The notes under the pieces were generated by a model. It saw only the letters and a program-made list of their open reading frames with translations, was not told the origin of the DNA and searched no databases. From contig NZ_CP195790.1 of assembly GCF_051465645.1 (NCBI RefSeq), forward strand, positions 2,480,001 to 2,544,000: a stretch of 64,000 nucleotides of DNA, read 5' to 3'. Position 1 is the stretch's first letter, and each line of letters begins with the position of its first letter. Made by a program: the position numbers and the translations under genes. This DNA is from Planctomicrobium sp051465645. GTDB lineage: Bacteria; Planctomycetota; Planctomycetia; Planctomycetales; Planctomycetaceae. This document shows, piece by piece, positions 1 through 10,585 of the stretch.

Positions 1-594
1 AAACGTCAGGCAGACGAGATCGATCTGGATGCTCCACCGGTTGAAAAACTGGTTCACCAGATGACGCCCATCGGCCGCGTCGTCGCAGGGGACGAAGTTC
101 ACTTTCGGTTGAGTGGAAATCGCGTCACGTATGTTCCAGTGACAGAGTTGGTCCGCGAGGTTCAGTTGGATCTGGAACGTCGAAAAGACATCCTGTTGAA
201 CAAGTCCTTCTTTCAGGGAAACACCCGAACGATTGAAGGCTACATGATGGAATACGTCATGCAGCGTCAGGGAGGAACTCTCTCAGATGACATGCGGTAC
301 GGGCGGTCAATGATTCGAATCGGGATCAGCAGTTGGGTGATCAAGCCTGTTGGATCTCTGCGTGGAGAGATGGCCGATGAAGCCCTGCAATCCGGGTCGC
401 TCTTCAGAACGGCCATTGGTAAACATGGCCCAACAGCAACAGTCACCTTCTGGGTCTATCCAGACAGTTTCGAACTGCATCAGAAGTTGAAGGCGTTCAC
501 ACATGAAGCCGGATACTGGGTAGCTTCGCGACCTCTTCCTCTCGGCGTCCCAATCGCAGGCTCGCCACACGGTTCGAAATCGGTGGCACAGTAA
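1..594 (+). CDS. Unknown protein, C-terminal part (5' truncated by window edge)
   Basis: The reading frame is open from the first base of the window, so the ATG at 61 is probably internal and the true start lies upstream. The visible 197 residues are mixed alpha/beta in character, with no signal peptide, membrane segment or catalytic motif I recognise. The C-terminal part has a run of hydrophobic and aromatic residues (TATVTFWVYPDSF) followed by a Pro/Gly-rich tail ending GSPHGSKSVAQ. Planctomycete genomes carry similar conserved hypothetical proteins, but I cannot name a function. A terminator hairpin follows directly, and the next gene is on the opposite strand. Confidence 0.75.
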   Translation, partial: KRQADEIDLDAPPVEKLVHQMTPIGRVVAGDEVHFRLSGNRVTYVPVTELVREVQLDLERRKDILLNKSFFQGNTRTIEGYMMEYVMQRQGGTLSDDMRYGRSMIRIGISSWVIKPVGSLRGEMADEALQSGSLFRTAIGKHGPTATVTFWVYPDSFELHQKLKAFTHEAGYWVASRPLPLGVPIAGSPHGSKSVAQ

Positions 595-600
595 GTCTGT

Positions 601-640
601 AAAAAAACAGGACCGGCAAGACAATGTCTCACCGGTCCTG
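601..640 (-). terminator. Rho-independent terminator between convergent genes
   Basis: The arms CAGGACCGG (608-616) and CCGGTCCTG (632-640) pair, with a second inner stem AGAC/GTCT. On the minus strand the stem is followed directly by seven T residues (the A run at 601-607), so it best serves the minus-strand gene ending at 688. It may also stop the plus-strand gene ending at 594. Confidence 0.85.
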
Positions 641-687
641 AATGCCTTACCTGAATCGCCTTCACACCTGTCTGACAGATCTGTGAA

Positions 688-3600
688 TTACTTCAGGCTC
701 TCCAGGAACGTAATCACATCCAGAAACTCAACTGGAGAAATCGTCCCGGCAAGTCCATCCGGCATACTGCTCTGTCGCAGAAGTTTACGCTCGTCGATCT
801 CGGCTGTCGGAATGGTTCTTTTCTCTTTTCCATCGAAGATCACGACCGCTTCTGGTGTTTCACTGACAAGAAGACCGGAGACTAATTTGCCCTGATCCGT
901 GACAATCATGGTTGTCAGGTACTTCTCATTCAGCTCCGCATTCGGATCGATAATCGATTCGATGATCTTCAACTTCGAGAGCCGCGTCCCGACCTTCATT
1001 ATGTCCGGGCCGAACTCGCCTCCTTCATTGAAGACCTTATGGCACGCGACACAATTCCGGCGAAAGACATTCTTCCCATTCTCGACGTTGCCTCCCTTGA
1101 TATCACCAAGAGCCTGCATCGCCTTGTTTCGTTCTTCGTCTGAACGCTGCTCTTTCCCGATGAGTACTTGAAGGTAAGGAACGAGTTCCGCACCCTTCTT
1201 GTCCGTGGCAATCACAGAATTCAGGATCTCTTTTCCGACAGGGAATTCGCGTGCAAGCTCCCCTTTCAGGAAGGCTCCGCGCCACCCGGTCAACGTGGCC
1301 CCAAGTGCCGCATCCGCTGTGTACTTCAGCCAGTAATCTTCCGGAGACAACTGCAACGCTGCAAGCACTGCAACCGCCGATTCCTGACCGGGGAAGTAAC
1401 TCAAGCCTCGAACCACCTCTGTTCGAACACGAGGATGAGCGTCAACTGCGAGTCTGGTCAACTGTGATTGAACGTCCGCAAGATACTCGCGTTCATCGGT
1501 CAACACATGAACCGCCGCAGCGCGTGCGTCCGGGGTTTTCAGTGAAAGAACTTGATTCAAATGCTCCTGATCAACAGCATGAAAGCTCTGCTGAATCCAG
1601 AGTGCCTCACACATCAGGCGATCGTACAACGGGTCATTCGCATCGAGGCCAGAAATCCAATTCTTGACGGCCGCGAGCACGTCGGCTTCGGGACGACTGT
1701 GAATTTCAAGTCGGGCACGAGCACGTGTTCGCCACTCATATTCACGGAGTTGTTCAAGCAGTTCCGGGAGCGACTTCCCTTTCTGGGTCACCGGTTTCAG
1801 CAATGGCTTTTGAGTATAGACCAGACGATAGACTCGCCCGTGAATGTGGTCACGATTGGGGTCTCGTTGACTGTATTGCATGTGACCGATCAACGGATTT
1901 GCCCAGTCGCCGAACCACAATGCTCCATCCGGTCCAATCTGAGGATCAACCGGGCGAAAGTGTTTGTCCGTCGACGTCAGCAGATCAAAGAATGTCTTCG
2001 GATCATCTGGATTATGGCGAACGCGCGTGCCACGATACCCTGCTCCGTCATCCACAATATTCCAGCGTGGCATCCCGTTCATACGAATCACACAGGCATA
2101 GGTGAACTGCCCTTGCACCTCGTCGGGATAATGTCGCGACACAAGGAACTCGCTACCGACAACCGGACGCATTCCTTCTGTATCAAAGACGACATTCAAA
2201 CCTTTGCGCCCGCCATATCGAGCCGTCGTCAAAGGGGTATCCCAATGCTGGCTCGCTGTTGTTCCGTCACCGCAGAACCCTTGTCCCCATTCGTTGAAGA
2301 CATAACACCAAGGGTTGCCATAGCCGGGCGTTACGAAGTGATTGATCTTCCATGTCCGTGGGCAAACGGTGTAGCTTCCCGGTGAACCATAATTACGAAG
2401 AGGTCCCCAAGGAGTCTCGACAGTGGTGCTCATCGCGCCCCCTTCGAGCATCCGAATCTGGCCGCCGTGATTCGATTCAAACGCACCCACTGTGTGGTGA
2501 GTATCTTCTGTTGCGAAACCGTCGAGAACTTCAACGACTTCATCTGCTTTGTCATCGCCATTGTTGTCCTTCAACCACAACATTCTAGGCTGACTGACAA
2601 CAAGAACTCCCCCGTTGTAGAACTCAAAACCGGTCGGGCAGTGAAGCTGGTCATAAAAGACCGTGCTCTTATCAGCCTGACCATCGCCATCGGTGTCTTC
2701 AAGAATGACGAGCTTGTCACTCGGCTTCGGATCGCCTGGTCTCCACTGTGGGTAACTGGGCATCGTTGAAACCCAGAGACGTCCCTGATTGTCGAACGAC
2801 ATCTGCACCGGCTTCGCGATTTCCGGGAAGCGAGTTTCATCCGCAAAGAGCTTCAGCTCAAATCCCGGCGGCACTTTCGTAGTTTTGATGAAATCTTCAG
2901 GCGGAAGAATTCGTGGTCCCGCTTCCTGATCTTCACTGTACTTCTGCCGTGGCTCACCGAAGCGAGTCGCCGGAACAATCAGATCGCCTGTCCCGGAATC
3001 ATCTGGCTTCTCTGCAACCTGTTTCCCTTGAGCCATGTCCCAGATGAAGCGATCTCGAATGCTCGCCATCTTGCGAATTTTTGCATATTCCAACGGGAAG
3101 GTTTCGAGGTCCCAGGTACGCCGACCGCCGTAGACATACCAGCCGTTCAACATCCGGTAATCCTGCAGATGGACCCAGGACTTGTCGTTGATCGCGTTCC
3201 GAATCTTCTCGTATTGAGCGCTTCCAACTTCTGCTGGATTCGTTCCGCCAGCGAGTTCCCGATCAAGTTGAACACCAACTTCACGATCCCCAGCCGCATT
3301 CACATGCGCCCCGTTAATCGTGTATTGCAATCCCGCTTCCGAACCGAAGATGGCCGCAGTGGGAGCAAAGAGATCAACGAAAGCCAGCCCACGCGATTTC
3401 GCTACCTCCGCAATTGCCGTGGTGTAAAGTTTCAGGTTCGCATTCTCTTTTGTCCCTGCTGGCATCAGACGATCGCCAGAAGATTCGAAGGCGATCGGAG
3501 AGATCAACACAAAGCGAGGTGATTTCCCGTTCAACGCGTATGTCGTCGCGTACTCATCCAGAAATTTGTTGTAGTCCGATTTGAATTTGGCAACACCTTC

Positions 3601-3957
3601 CGGACCTGCAAACGATTCGTTGTAACCGAAGAAGCAAAGAAACAACTGCGGAGCAAACACCGCGAGTGGATCGTCGATTTTGTGATAATCCGCCGCCCGT
3701 TGCCGGATTCCAACCTCATCAGCCGGGCGACAGAAGTTACGGACAACAAGTTCCAGGCTGGGATGTCGCGAATGCAACAGCGTTTCGAAGTTGCCGAAAA
3801 TGTTCATCCGTTCGCCGAGAGAATTCCCGACGAATGCAATGCGTTCTCCTGACTGAAGGGACAGCGGTAACGACGTTGATGGCAACTCTGCAGCGGATGA
3901 GAACGTGGCCAACCACGAGAGCAGAATGGCGGGGAGCAAAACGCTGGCAATTCGCAT
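688..3957 (-). CDS. PVC-type heme-binding dehydrogenase with N-terminal SGNH hydrolase domain
   Basis: This is a large exported protein of about 1089 residues. The start at 3957 gives a clean signal peptide (MRIASVLL...FSSAA); the frame runs on to 4020, but that would add 21 residues ahead of it. Residues about 35-260 form an SGNH/GDSL-type hydrolase: the block I serine in GNS (44-46), GYNE (111-114) and a late His in NGAH near 218. Next comes a beta-propeller of the membrane-bound dehydrogenase type, with Asp-rich calcium-like loops such as DTDGDGQADK, then a HEAT-like helical region. A c-type cytochrome domain ends the protein, with CVACH at about 969-973 and a possible Met ligand in SSMPDG. 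This architecture is typical of planctomycete PVC-type heme-binding proteins, which are thought to oxidise extracellular sugars or alcohols; the substrate is unknown. It has its own terminator. Confidence 0.88.
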   Translation of the reverse strand: MRIASVLLPAILLSWLATFSSAAELPSTSLPLSLQSGERIAFVGNSLGERMNIFGNFETLLHSRHPSLELVVRNFCRPADEVGIRQRAADYHKIDDPLAVFAPQLFLCFFGYNESFAGPEGVAKFKSDYNKFLDEYATTYALNGKSPRFVLISPIAFESSGDRLMPAGTKENANLKLYTTAIAEVAKSRGLAFVDLFAPTAAIFGSEAGLQYTINGAHVNAAGDREVGVQLDRELAGGTNPAEVGSAQYEKIRNAINDKSWVHLQDYRMLNGWYVYGGRRTWDLETFPLEYAKIRKMASIRDRFIWDMAQGKQVAEKPDDSGTGDLIVPATRFGEPRQKYSEDQEAGPRILPPEDFIKTTKVPPGFELKLFADETRFPEIAKPVQMSFDNQGRLWVSTMPSYPQWRPGDPKPSDKLVILEDTDGDGQADKSTVFYDQLHCPTGFEFYNGGVLVVSQPRMLWLKDNNGDDKADEVVEVLDGFATEDTHHTVGAFESNHGGQIRMLEGGAMSTTVETPWGPLRNYGSPGSYTVCPRTWKINHFVTPGYGNPWCYVFNEWGQGFCGDGTTASQHWDTPLTTARYGGRKGLNVVFDTEGMRPVVGSEFLVSRHYPDEVQGQFTYACVIRMNGMPRWNIVDDGAGYRGTRVRHNPDDPKTFFDLLTSTDKHFRPVDPQIGPDGALWFGDWANPLIGHMQYSQRDPNRDHIHGRVYRLVYTQKPLLKPVTQKGKSLPELLEQLREYEWRTRARARLEIHSRPEADVLAAVKNWISGLDANDPLYDRLMCEALWIQQSFHAVDQEHLNQVLSLKTPDARAAAVHVLTDEREYLADVQSQLTRLAVDAHPRVRTEVVRGLSYFPGQESAVAVLAALQLSPEDYWLKYTADAALGATLTGWRGAFLKGELAREFPVGKEILNSVIATDKKGAELVPYLQVLIGKEQRSDEERNKAMQALGDIKGGNVENGKNVFRRNCVACHKVFNEGGEFGPDIMKVGTRLSKLKIIESIIDPNAELNEKYLTTMIVTDQGKLVSGLLVSETPEAVVIFDGKEKRTIPTAEIDERKLLRQSSMPDGLAGTISPVEFLDVITFLESLK

Positions 3958-4292
3958 AACGTGTTCTCTGTGGGGAGTCAGGAAGGAAGGTTCGATCCTC
4001 GCCGTCAACGCGTGAGTCACTGCAAGGCTTCAATGACTCATCGGAGACAAGAATCGACAACACATAAGAACACGTTTCCGCATTCACTGCCAGCGAAAGC
4101 GACACGATTCTGCCGCAATCAGCCCAAGAACAAAGGCAGATTCCAATGAAAGAGTTTGCTGACCAGAAGTAAGACGCAGGTCAGCTGATGAGTGCAGCGC
4201 TGGGGACAAAGACGCGTCACCAACAACCGAAATCGAGACAATTGCCACTGTAATAGAACACTGCCGCCCGTCAGCACGAGAGACCGAGCCGG
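3958..4292. other. Gene-free stretch, likely promoter region
   Basis: These 335 bases lie between the start of the heme-binding dehydrogenase gene and the end of the Rieske gene, both on the minus strand. Short open frames here look like chance. It presumably carries the dehydrogenase promoter, but I see no convincing -35/-10 pair, hairpin or repeat. Confidence 0.5.
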
Positions 4293-4610
4293 CTAGTCGT
4301 TGTCAGAGACATAGATCCCGTCAGCACGCACTTCAACAGGGAAGACTGCGATTGGTCGGCGTGCTGGCATGGCCGTTGCTTTTCCGGTGGCAACGTCAAA
4401 TCGGGCTCCATGCCGCGGACAGATCACTTCAGTGCCAGTGAACGTTCCGTTAGTCAATGGCTGTCCGTCGTGAGAACAGACATCTTCGACGCAGTAGTAC
4501 GCATCGTCAACACGGAAAATGAGTGCTGGGATTTCATCGTTGATGATGATCGATTTCCGCCCCAGCGACGGGATCTCATTGATGTCGGCAACACGTTCAA
4601 AACTGGCCAT
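4293..4610 (-). CDS. Rieske [2Fe-2S] ferredoxin-like protein
   Basis: The 105-residue protein has both halves of a Rieske cluster site: C45-S-H47 in VCSHDG and C64-P-R-H67 in ICPRHG. The spacing fits the stand-alone soluble ferredoxins of the NirD and ring-hydroxylating dioxygenase type. It has no signal peptide or membrane anchor, so it should be a cytoplasmic electron carrier or the small subunit of an oxygenase or reductase. No partner oxygenase lies nearby. I chose the ATG at 4610 because AGAAGG sits a usual distance upstream; the longer frame from 4667 would add 19 residues with no domain content. It follows prs on the same strand by about 80 bases and may be cotranscribed, although the functions have no evident link. 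Confidence 0.85.
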   Translation of the reverse strand: MASFERVADINEIPSLGRKSIIINDEIPALIFRVDDAYYCVEDVCSHDGQPLTNGTFTGTEVICPRHGARFDVATGKATAMPARRPIAVFPVEVRADGIYVSDND

Positions 4611-4691
4611 ACAAATCACCTTCTGGAGGCCGTACTCTCTTAACAGACCACAGCCCCCAACCAACAACTGCAGGCAGCGACAAAGATCGAC

Positions 4692-5702
<1,011 letters not shown>

Positions 5703-6271
5703 GACAGGACTTGAAATTCGAGGAAACCCGCTCGACGTCGAGTGTTGCTTCAGACAAACTCGTTTGGATGAATCCTATCGCAATCGGGATTCGCAGCCAA
5801 AACATCGTGCTGGAGAGGCGGAAAGTTCTCGCAGATGCAGAAGACTTTCGACATCGCATCATACAGGGCAGGTCACGACTGACAAGCGCTCAGGGAAGTG
5901 AACCAGCCAATCAACTCATGGGTTGGCGCCATTCCCGAAAATGCGAACTGATACTGTTTTCCGAATGCAATCTTTTTGCGAAATCAGCAAAGCCCTTACG
6001 TTCCAGTCTCCGGAACGCACCCCTCGCTCTCAATCCATTTTCGGGGAAATTCAAAAATTGGTCCAGAGGGGGGGTGAGCGCACTCGACTCTTCCGACTTT
6101 GCCCTGAATCTCTGCCATTCCCTGTCCTAAATGGCCAATGCGTCGTCTCACATCGAACCAAATCCGTCACTCGTGTCCCTTTTTCTCGGACACCACGCGA
6201 AAAGCCGCCCACTTGTAATGGGCGGCTTTTCAGAGAATTCTCGTTACGCAGTCTCGATTCCAATGGTTCGA
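5703..6271. other. Gene-free stretch with one terminator
   Basis: These 569 bases separate the start of prs from the end of the next minus-strand gene. Several open frames (for example 5711-6130 on the plus strand) cross it, but they lack a ribosome binding site and protein-like composition. The prs promoter must lie here. The only clear structure is the terminator hairpin at 6200-6230. Confidence 0.55.
6200..6230 (-). terminator. Rho-independent terminator
   Basis: A perfect 12-base inverted repeat (AAAAGCCGCCCA, 7-base loop, TGGGCGGCTTTT) lies 42 bases past the stop of the minus-strand gene ending at 6272. The stem ends in TTTT on either strand, so it can work in both directions. Confidence 0.85.
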
Positions 6272-7351
6272 TTATGGAACCAGAAACACGATTCCAGTGT
6301 AAACTCCGGCTGCGGTAATGGCTGCCTTGGCGTTCAGTGGAATCTGATATTCGATCTCAGGTGGGCAATCGCCTGGACGATAGTGCCCCAGTGCATAAAT
6401 ATCGCGGTCGACTGGATCGATCGCCATCTTGTAAGGGAGCGCCAGAACCTGGAACCCGAAACGACCGATCGAAACAAACGGCTGGACACCCACTGGGTAC
6501 TGCTGCCCGTAACGCTCAAGTGCAATATCTTCGAAGTACAATGGTTTCGAATGCAGGTCGGACGCAACCCAGTGATAGCTGGTAACAGCAAAGTGCCGAT
6601 CCAACGATCCACGTTTTGGAAGTACCAGAACCTCTGGACAGCGTTGTTGCTGTTCTTCTGGGGTTCCTGCTGGCAGCGGGCAGAAGTACAGAGCTGCCGA
6701 CTTTCCGTCAGCAGAAGCTGTTGGTGAATAACGTTGATACGGCTGAATTTTTGTGATTGACTGGAACAGTGTTCCTTCTGCAGGGAACAACTCTCCAGCA
6801 GTGGTCCCTTCAGGCCTTTCGTCCATTGCAATCGGTGTCGGAGGAACCGCTGCAATCGAGCCTGAAAGTTCGCTCAAAACGTCTTCCTGAGACATCAAAC
6901 GAACTGCAGATTCCGGAGCTTCTGCCAATGCCTCGTTCTCTGTCGAAAACGAATGCACGACTTGCCCAACTTGACGACGGCCAGCAGTTCGTTGAACAGG
7001 ACCGCGAGCGTGGCGTTCTTCCAACTTGGTCACAACTGGACCATCGCCGAAGACTTGCTCCAGAGTTGTCGAAGCACCCGGCCGGCCTGTTGAGCCGGAA
7101 CGGGTGGTTTCCAACGTGGACTTCGACCAGATTTGCTGGCGAAGTTCCAGCCACCGCTGAGATGCGGCGACTTCTGTTTCCTGATGAACTTCCTGCTTCC
7201 CTGCGGCTTCAGCAGCGAAGGCTCCACCAGTGCTTGTCACAGCACAAATTGAACCGAGCAGAAAAACGCCTTGCTGAACGGCTTTAGAAACCGTCAATTG
7301 AAGCGTGCTCTGCCGTGTAATTTGGCGCTTCTTGAGTGATAGCAATGTCAT
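6272..7351 (-). CDS. Exported protein of unknown function
   Basis: The 359-residue protein has a long basic N-region, then a hydrophobic stretch and an Ala-rich cleavage region (GGAFAAEA) near residue 45-48, consistent with export. Residues about 50-200 are low in structure, with Arg/Gly/Ser/Thr-rich sequence. Residues about 200-359 look like a folded domain with Tyr- and Pro-rich strands and a hydrophobic C-terminal end (ITAAGVYTGIVFLVP). I recognise no family. The ATG at 7351 places the first 23 codons inside the 3' end of guaB in another frame. An internal TTG (just before TVSKAVQQ) would shorten the overlap and still leave a signal peptide. The position suggests cotranscription with guaB. 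Confidence 0.72.
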   Translation of the reverse strand: MTLLSLKKRQITRQSTLQLTVSKAVQQGVFLLGSICAVTSTGGAFAAEAAGKQEVHQETEVAASQRWLELRQQIWSKSTLETTRSGSTGRPGASTTLEQVFGDGPVVTKLEERHARGPVQRTAGRRQVGQVVHSFSTENEALAEAPESAVRLMSQEDVLSELSGSIAAVPPTPIAMDERPEGTTAGELFPAEGTLFQSITKIQPYQRYSPTASADGKSAALYFCPLPAGTPEEQQQRCPEVLVLPKRGSLDRHFAVTSYHWVASDLHSKPLYFEDIALERYGQQYPVGVQPFVSIGRFGFQVLALPYKMAIDPVDRDIYALGHYRPGDCPPEIEYQIPLNAKAAITAAGVYTGIVFLVP

Positions 7352-8774
7352 GTGGGTGGTTCTCCCTCACCGTTGCCACAGACACTCGCAGGAACTTGGC
7401 GTGTGTCCGTAGGTCTTCAATGCTTTTAACGCCCAGGTATCCCATACCCGCACGCAGCCCACCAACGAGCTGATAAAGAAGAGTGTTCAATGGTCCCTTG
7501 AATGGGACACGTCCCTCCACCCCTTCAGGTACAAGTTTCGGCGTTCCTCGCCCATCGTCTTCATTTTGCGACTGGCGATAGCGCTCGCTACTTCCCTTCA
7601 CCATTGCCCCGAGTGACCCCATTCCCCGGTATCGTTTAAATCGGCGCCCTTGATACAGAATGGTGTCGCCTGGGCTCTCTTCCAAACCAGCCAGCAACCC
7701 ACCCAGCATGACCGTATGTGCTCCAGCAGCAATGGCTTTCGTCATATCACCACTGTACCGAATCCCACCGTCTGCAATAATCGGGACTTCCGTTCCAATC
7801 GCTGCCTTAACGGCATTCGAGATGGCCGTTAACTGCGGAACCCCCACTCCAGAGATGATTCGAGTCGTACAAATTGATCCTGGACCAATTCCAACTTTTA
7901 CAGCGTCGGCGCCAGCATCGATCAAAGCCTTAGCACCCTCCTGAGTGGCAATGTTCCCCGCAATAACGTCAATTTCCGCAATCCGTTTAATCGCACGAAC
8001 AGTCTCAATCACATTCTTTGAATGTCCGTGAGCACTGTCGACGGTCAGGAAGTCGACGCCAGCCTGAATCAGACGTTCTGCACGTTCATAATCATGAACA
8101 CCAATCGCAGCTCCGACTCGCAATCGCCCGCGGCTATCTTTGTTTGCTCGTGGGAATCGCAGGTTCTTGTCGATATCCTTGATCGTAATCAATCCCTGCA
8201 GCTCAAATTTGTCATCAACCAGCAGCAGTTTCTCGACCTTATTGATACGCAGAATTCGCTCTGCTTCTTTTAAGTCGGTATCAGGAGTAGCAGTGACGAG
8301 TTTGTCTTTCGTCATCACCGCTTCGACTTTGATCTCGTCTGAATCGAGGAATCGCAGGTCGCGTCGGGTCAGAATTCCTTTGAGCTTGTTGTTCTCATCA
8401 ACAATGGGAACGCCACCGATATTACGCGAGTCCATGATCGCGATGGCTTCACGGACAGTCGCGTTTGGCAGCAACGTCACGGGATCGACGATAACGCCGT
8501 GCTCACTGCGTTTGACGCGATCAACTTCAAGTGCCTGACGCTCGATCGACATATTCTTGTGAATAACGCCGACGCCCCCCTCCTGAGCCATACCAATGGC
8601 CATGTCACTCTCAGTAACAGTGTCCATTGGACTGGAGATAATCGGGACATTGATTGGCACATTCCGGGTCAGTCGCGATGTCACTTCGACTTCGCCCGGC
8701 AAGAATTCGCTGTAGCTTGGAACCAGCAGCACGTCATCAAAAGTCAACGCGGTTTCGAGGATGCGATCTTGCAT
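7284..8774 (-). CDS. guaB: Inosine-5'-monophosphate dehydrogenase
   Basis: This enzyme oxidises IMP to XMP with NAD+, the committed step to guanine nucleotides. The 496 residues show the full bacterial layout: an N-terminal TIM-barrel start (LTFDDVLLVPS), two CBS repeats (about 95-205), the catalytic loop GIGPGSICTTR with the nucleophile Cys at about 302, the phosphate-binding stretch IIADGGIRYSGD, and the flap YRGMGSLGAM. I chose the ATG at 8774 because it has an upstream purine-rich AAAAGGGTG and matches the usual MQDRI-type start; the frame extends to 8807. The stop at 7284 lies inside the next gene. The order on the minus strand is ribE, rsmA, guaB, unknown protein. Confidence 0.97.
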   Translation of the reverse strand: MQDRILETALTFDDVLLVPSYSEFLPGEVEVTSRLTRNVPINVPIISSPMDTVTESDMAIGMAQEGGVGVIHKNMSIERQALEVDRVKRSEHGVIVDPVTLLPNATVREAIAIMDSRNIGGVPIVDENNKLKGILTRRDLRFLDSDEIKVEAVMTKDKLVTATPDTDLKEAERILRINKVEKLLLVDDKFELQGLITIKDIDKNLRFPRANKDSRGRLRVGAAIGVHDYERAERLIQAGVDFLTVDSAHGHSKNVIETVRAIKRIAEIDVIAGNIATQEGAKALIDAGADAVKVGIGPGSICTTRIISGVGVPQLTAISNAVKAAIGTEVPIIADGGIRYSGDMTKAIAAGAHTVMLGGLLAGLEESPGDTILYQGRRFKRYRGMGSLGAMVKGSSERYRQSQNEDDGRGTPKLVPEGVEGRVPFKGPLNTLLYQLVGGLRAGMGYLGVKSIEDLRTHAKFLRVSVATVRENHPHDIAITQEAPNYTAEHASIDGF

Positions 8775-8960
8775 TAAAACACCCTTTTCTAGGCCAATCA
8801 GGCCCACTTTTCTATTCGTACAACAGTCGCTTCAGGTACTGAAGTAACTGGACGTGATGTGAAAATTTTGAGCGATGAATCAAAAACATCGAACACGAAT
8901 CAGGTCTAACATCGCCTGAAACGTCTTCTCAGACACAGACTCGCCTGCAAACAGGTCGTA

Positions 8961-9923
8961 TCAATCCGCTGTGTCATCAAGTCCTGGGAGTTCGCCGGGG
9001 AACTTTCGTTCAATGGCTTTCTGAAATGCCTTGGCAAGTTCGATATGCGTCGCAATGTCGAGCGCTTCTGCCCGAGTTGTTTCGCTAAATCCTAACTCTG
9101 CGAGAACGGCATCGACTTCCGGCTTTTCAAGTTGCTTGCTGTGCATTCCAACCAGAACACTACGAAGAAACTTGCGCCGGTAGTTGAAGACGCGGCGGAC
9201 GAATCCGTGAAAAAACTCGCGGTTCCCGAGTCGAGCACGTGCCTCTGGATCAGGAACCAATTGGACCACTGCTGAATCAACTTTGGGTCGCGGCCAGAAC
9301 ACTGTCGGTCCCAATTTCTTGAGCAACTCGACCTGACACTGCGATTGAAGCCAGACGGACAACGCACCGTAGTGCTCTTCGCCCGCCTTCGCCTGCATTC
9401 GCGATCCCACCTCATACTGAATCGTGACGACCATGCGTTCCCATGGAAGTTCCGTTGCCACGAGATTCGAGATCACTGGAGTCGCAACGCTGTACGGAAG
9501 ATTCGCCACCATTTTCAGACGGCGTTTCGGGCTGACAGCAAGCTGCTTTTGAATTTCTTCCAGAACAACGGGATTGAAGTTATTTTTGTTCTTCAATGCG
9601 TCCGCGTTAATCAACGTCACATTGTTGTATTTCTGAGTCGCTTCACTGGCGAGCTCGAACATGTTTCGATCAATCTCGACCGAAATCACATGACCGGCTT
9701 CGTAAGCCATGAAGGTTGTCATCCCCCCGGTACCGGCTCCGATTTCAAGAACAACATCGTCTTTTGTCAGTTCTGCGGAGCGAACAACAAAATCAATGAT
9801 ATTAATGTCGATCAGAAAGTTCTGGCCGAGATTCGTGCGCGGGTGATAGCCATGCCGCTGAAAGAGCTGCATCAAATACGAGCGTGTCTGCCGTTCCGGC
9901 CTGTCCATTTGTGGCGAAACCAC
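8961..9923 (-). CDS. rsmA: 16S rRNA (adenine1518/1519-N6)-dimethyltransferase
   Basis: The KsgA/RsmA family dimethylates two adjacent adenines near the 3' end of 16S rRNA during late 30S assembly. Visible motifs are the family signature NLGQNFLID (31-39), the SAM-binding EIGAGTG (60-66), an acidic ribose-binding position in SVEIDRNM, and the catalytic NLPYS (141-145). The length of 320 is longer than the usual 270-290; the excess lies at the N-terminus (about 30 residues before the signature) and in a Lys/Glu-rich tail. A second Met at residue 6 is an alternative start. It follows ribE by 47 bases and is probably cotranscribed. Confidence 0.96.
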   Translation of the reverse strand: MVSPQMDRPERQTRSYLMQLFQRHGYHPRTNLGQNFLIDINIIDFVVRSAELTKDDVVLEIGAGTGGMTTFMAYEAGHVISVEIDRNMFELASEATQKYNNVTLINADALKNKNNFNPVVLEEIQKQLAVSPKRRLKMVANLPYSVATPVISNLVATELPWERMVVTIQYEVGSRMQAKAGEEHYGALSVWLQSQCQVELLKKLGPTVFWPRPKVDSAVVQLVPDPEARARLGNREFFHGFVRRVFNYRRKFLRSVLVGMHSKQLEKPEVDAVLAELGFSETTRAEALDIATHIELAKAFQKAIERKFPGELPGLDDTAD

Positions 9924-9970
9924 CTTACTTACAGATGTATTAAAGGTTTCAATAAAAACTCAGAGAAACA

Positions 9971-10585
9971 TTACGCTTTGGGCAGCGTCATCGGTCCCAG
10001 CATCTTTTCCATATACTTGCCGATAATGTCTGTCTCGATATTCACAACGTCGCCAACTTGTCGCCGCCCCAAAGTCGTGGCACTCAATGTGTGCGGAATC
10101 AACGCAACACTGAAACGATCACTGGTCACATCGACGACAGTCAACGACACACCATCAACGGTGATCGAACCTTTCATCACCATCTGGTTCGTGAGCCGCG
10201 TTGGAACACGAAACCAAAGATTGGTCCATTCCCCATCCAGAATGATTTCATCGACGGTGCCAACGTCATCGACGTGCCCCTGTACGAAGTGCCCTCCCAG
10301 ACGGTCGGAGGGGCGAACCGATCGCTCAAGGTTCACAACACTCGATGGAATCAATCGCCCTAAATTTGTCCGCGAGAGCGTTTCTCGTCCTGCCTGAAAG
10401 GTCCAGCGACGACCATCGATCCGCACAACTGTGAGGCAGCAACCGTTAATGGAAATACTGTCGCCGAGGCGAACGAGATCCGGCTCCGTAACTGAAACAT
10501 CGGGTTCCAGCGTTAAGTCAACCCCCGGCCCTTTCGGCTCGATGGCGATAACGGTGCCCAACCCTTCAACAAGTCCAGTAAACAT
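9971..10585 (-). CDS. ribE: Riboflavin synthase, alpha chain
   Basis: This enzyme dismutates two molecules of 6,7-dimethyl-8-ribityllumazine into riboflavin and a pyrimidine product. The 204-residue sequence has the classic start MFTGLVEGLG and two internally repeated lumazine-binding domains, seen as SINGCCLTVV (first half) and TVDGVSLTVV (second half), each followed by an HFVQGHVD- or PHTL-type block. The length matches the family. It is the first gene of a probable unit with rsmA and guaB. I looked for an FMN riboswitch upstream and did not find its conserved core. Confidence 0.96.
   Translation of the reverse strand: MFTGLVEGLGTVIAIEPKGPGVDLTLEPDVSVTEPDLVRLGDSISINGCCLTVVRIDGRRWTFQAGRETLSRTNLGRLIPSSVVNLERSVRPSDRLGGHFVQGHVDDVGTVDEIILDGEWTNLWFRVPTRLTNQMVMKGSITVDGVSLTVVDVTSDRFSVALIPHTLSATTLGRRQVGDVVNIETDIIGKYMEKMLGPMTLPKA

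Noticed and set aside
5711..6130. 139-codon plus-strand frame between prs and the next gene
   Set aside because: No ribosome binding site and no protein-like domain pattern; overlaps the prs promoter region.
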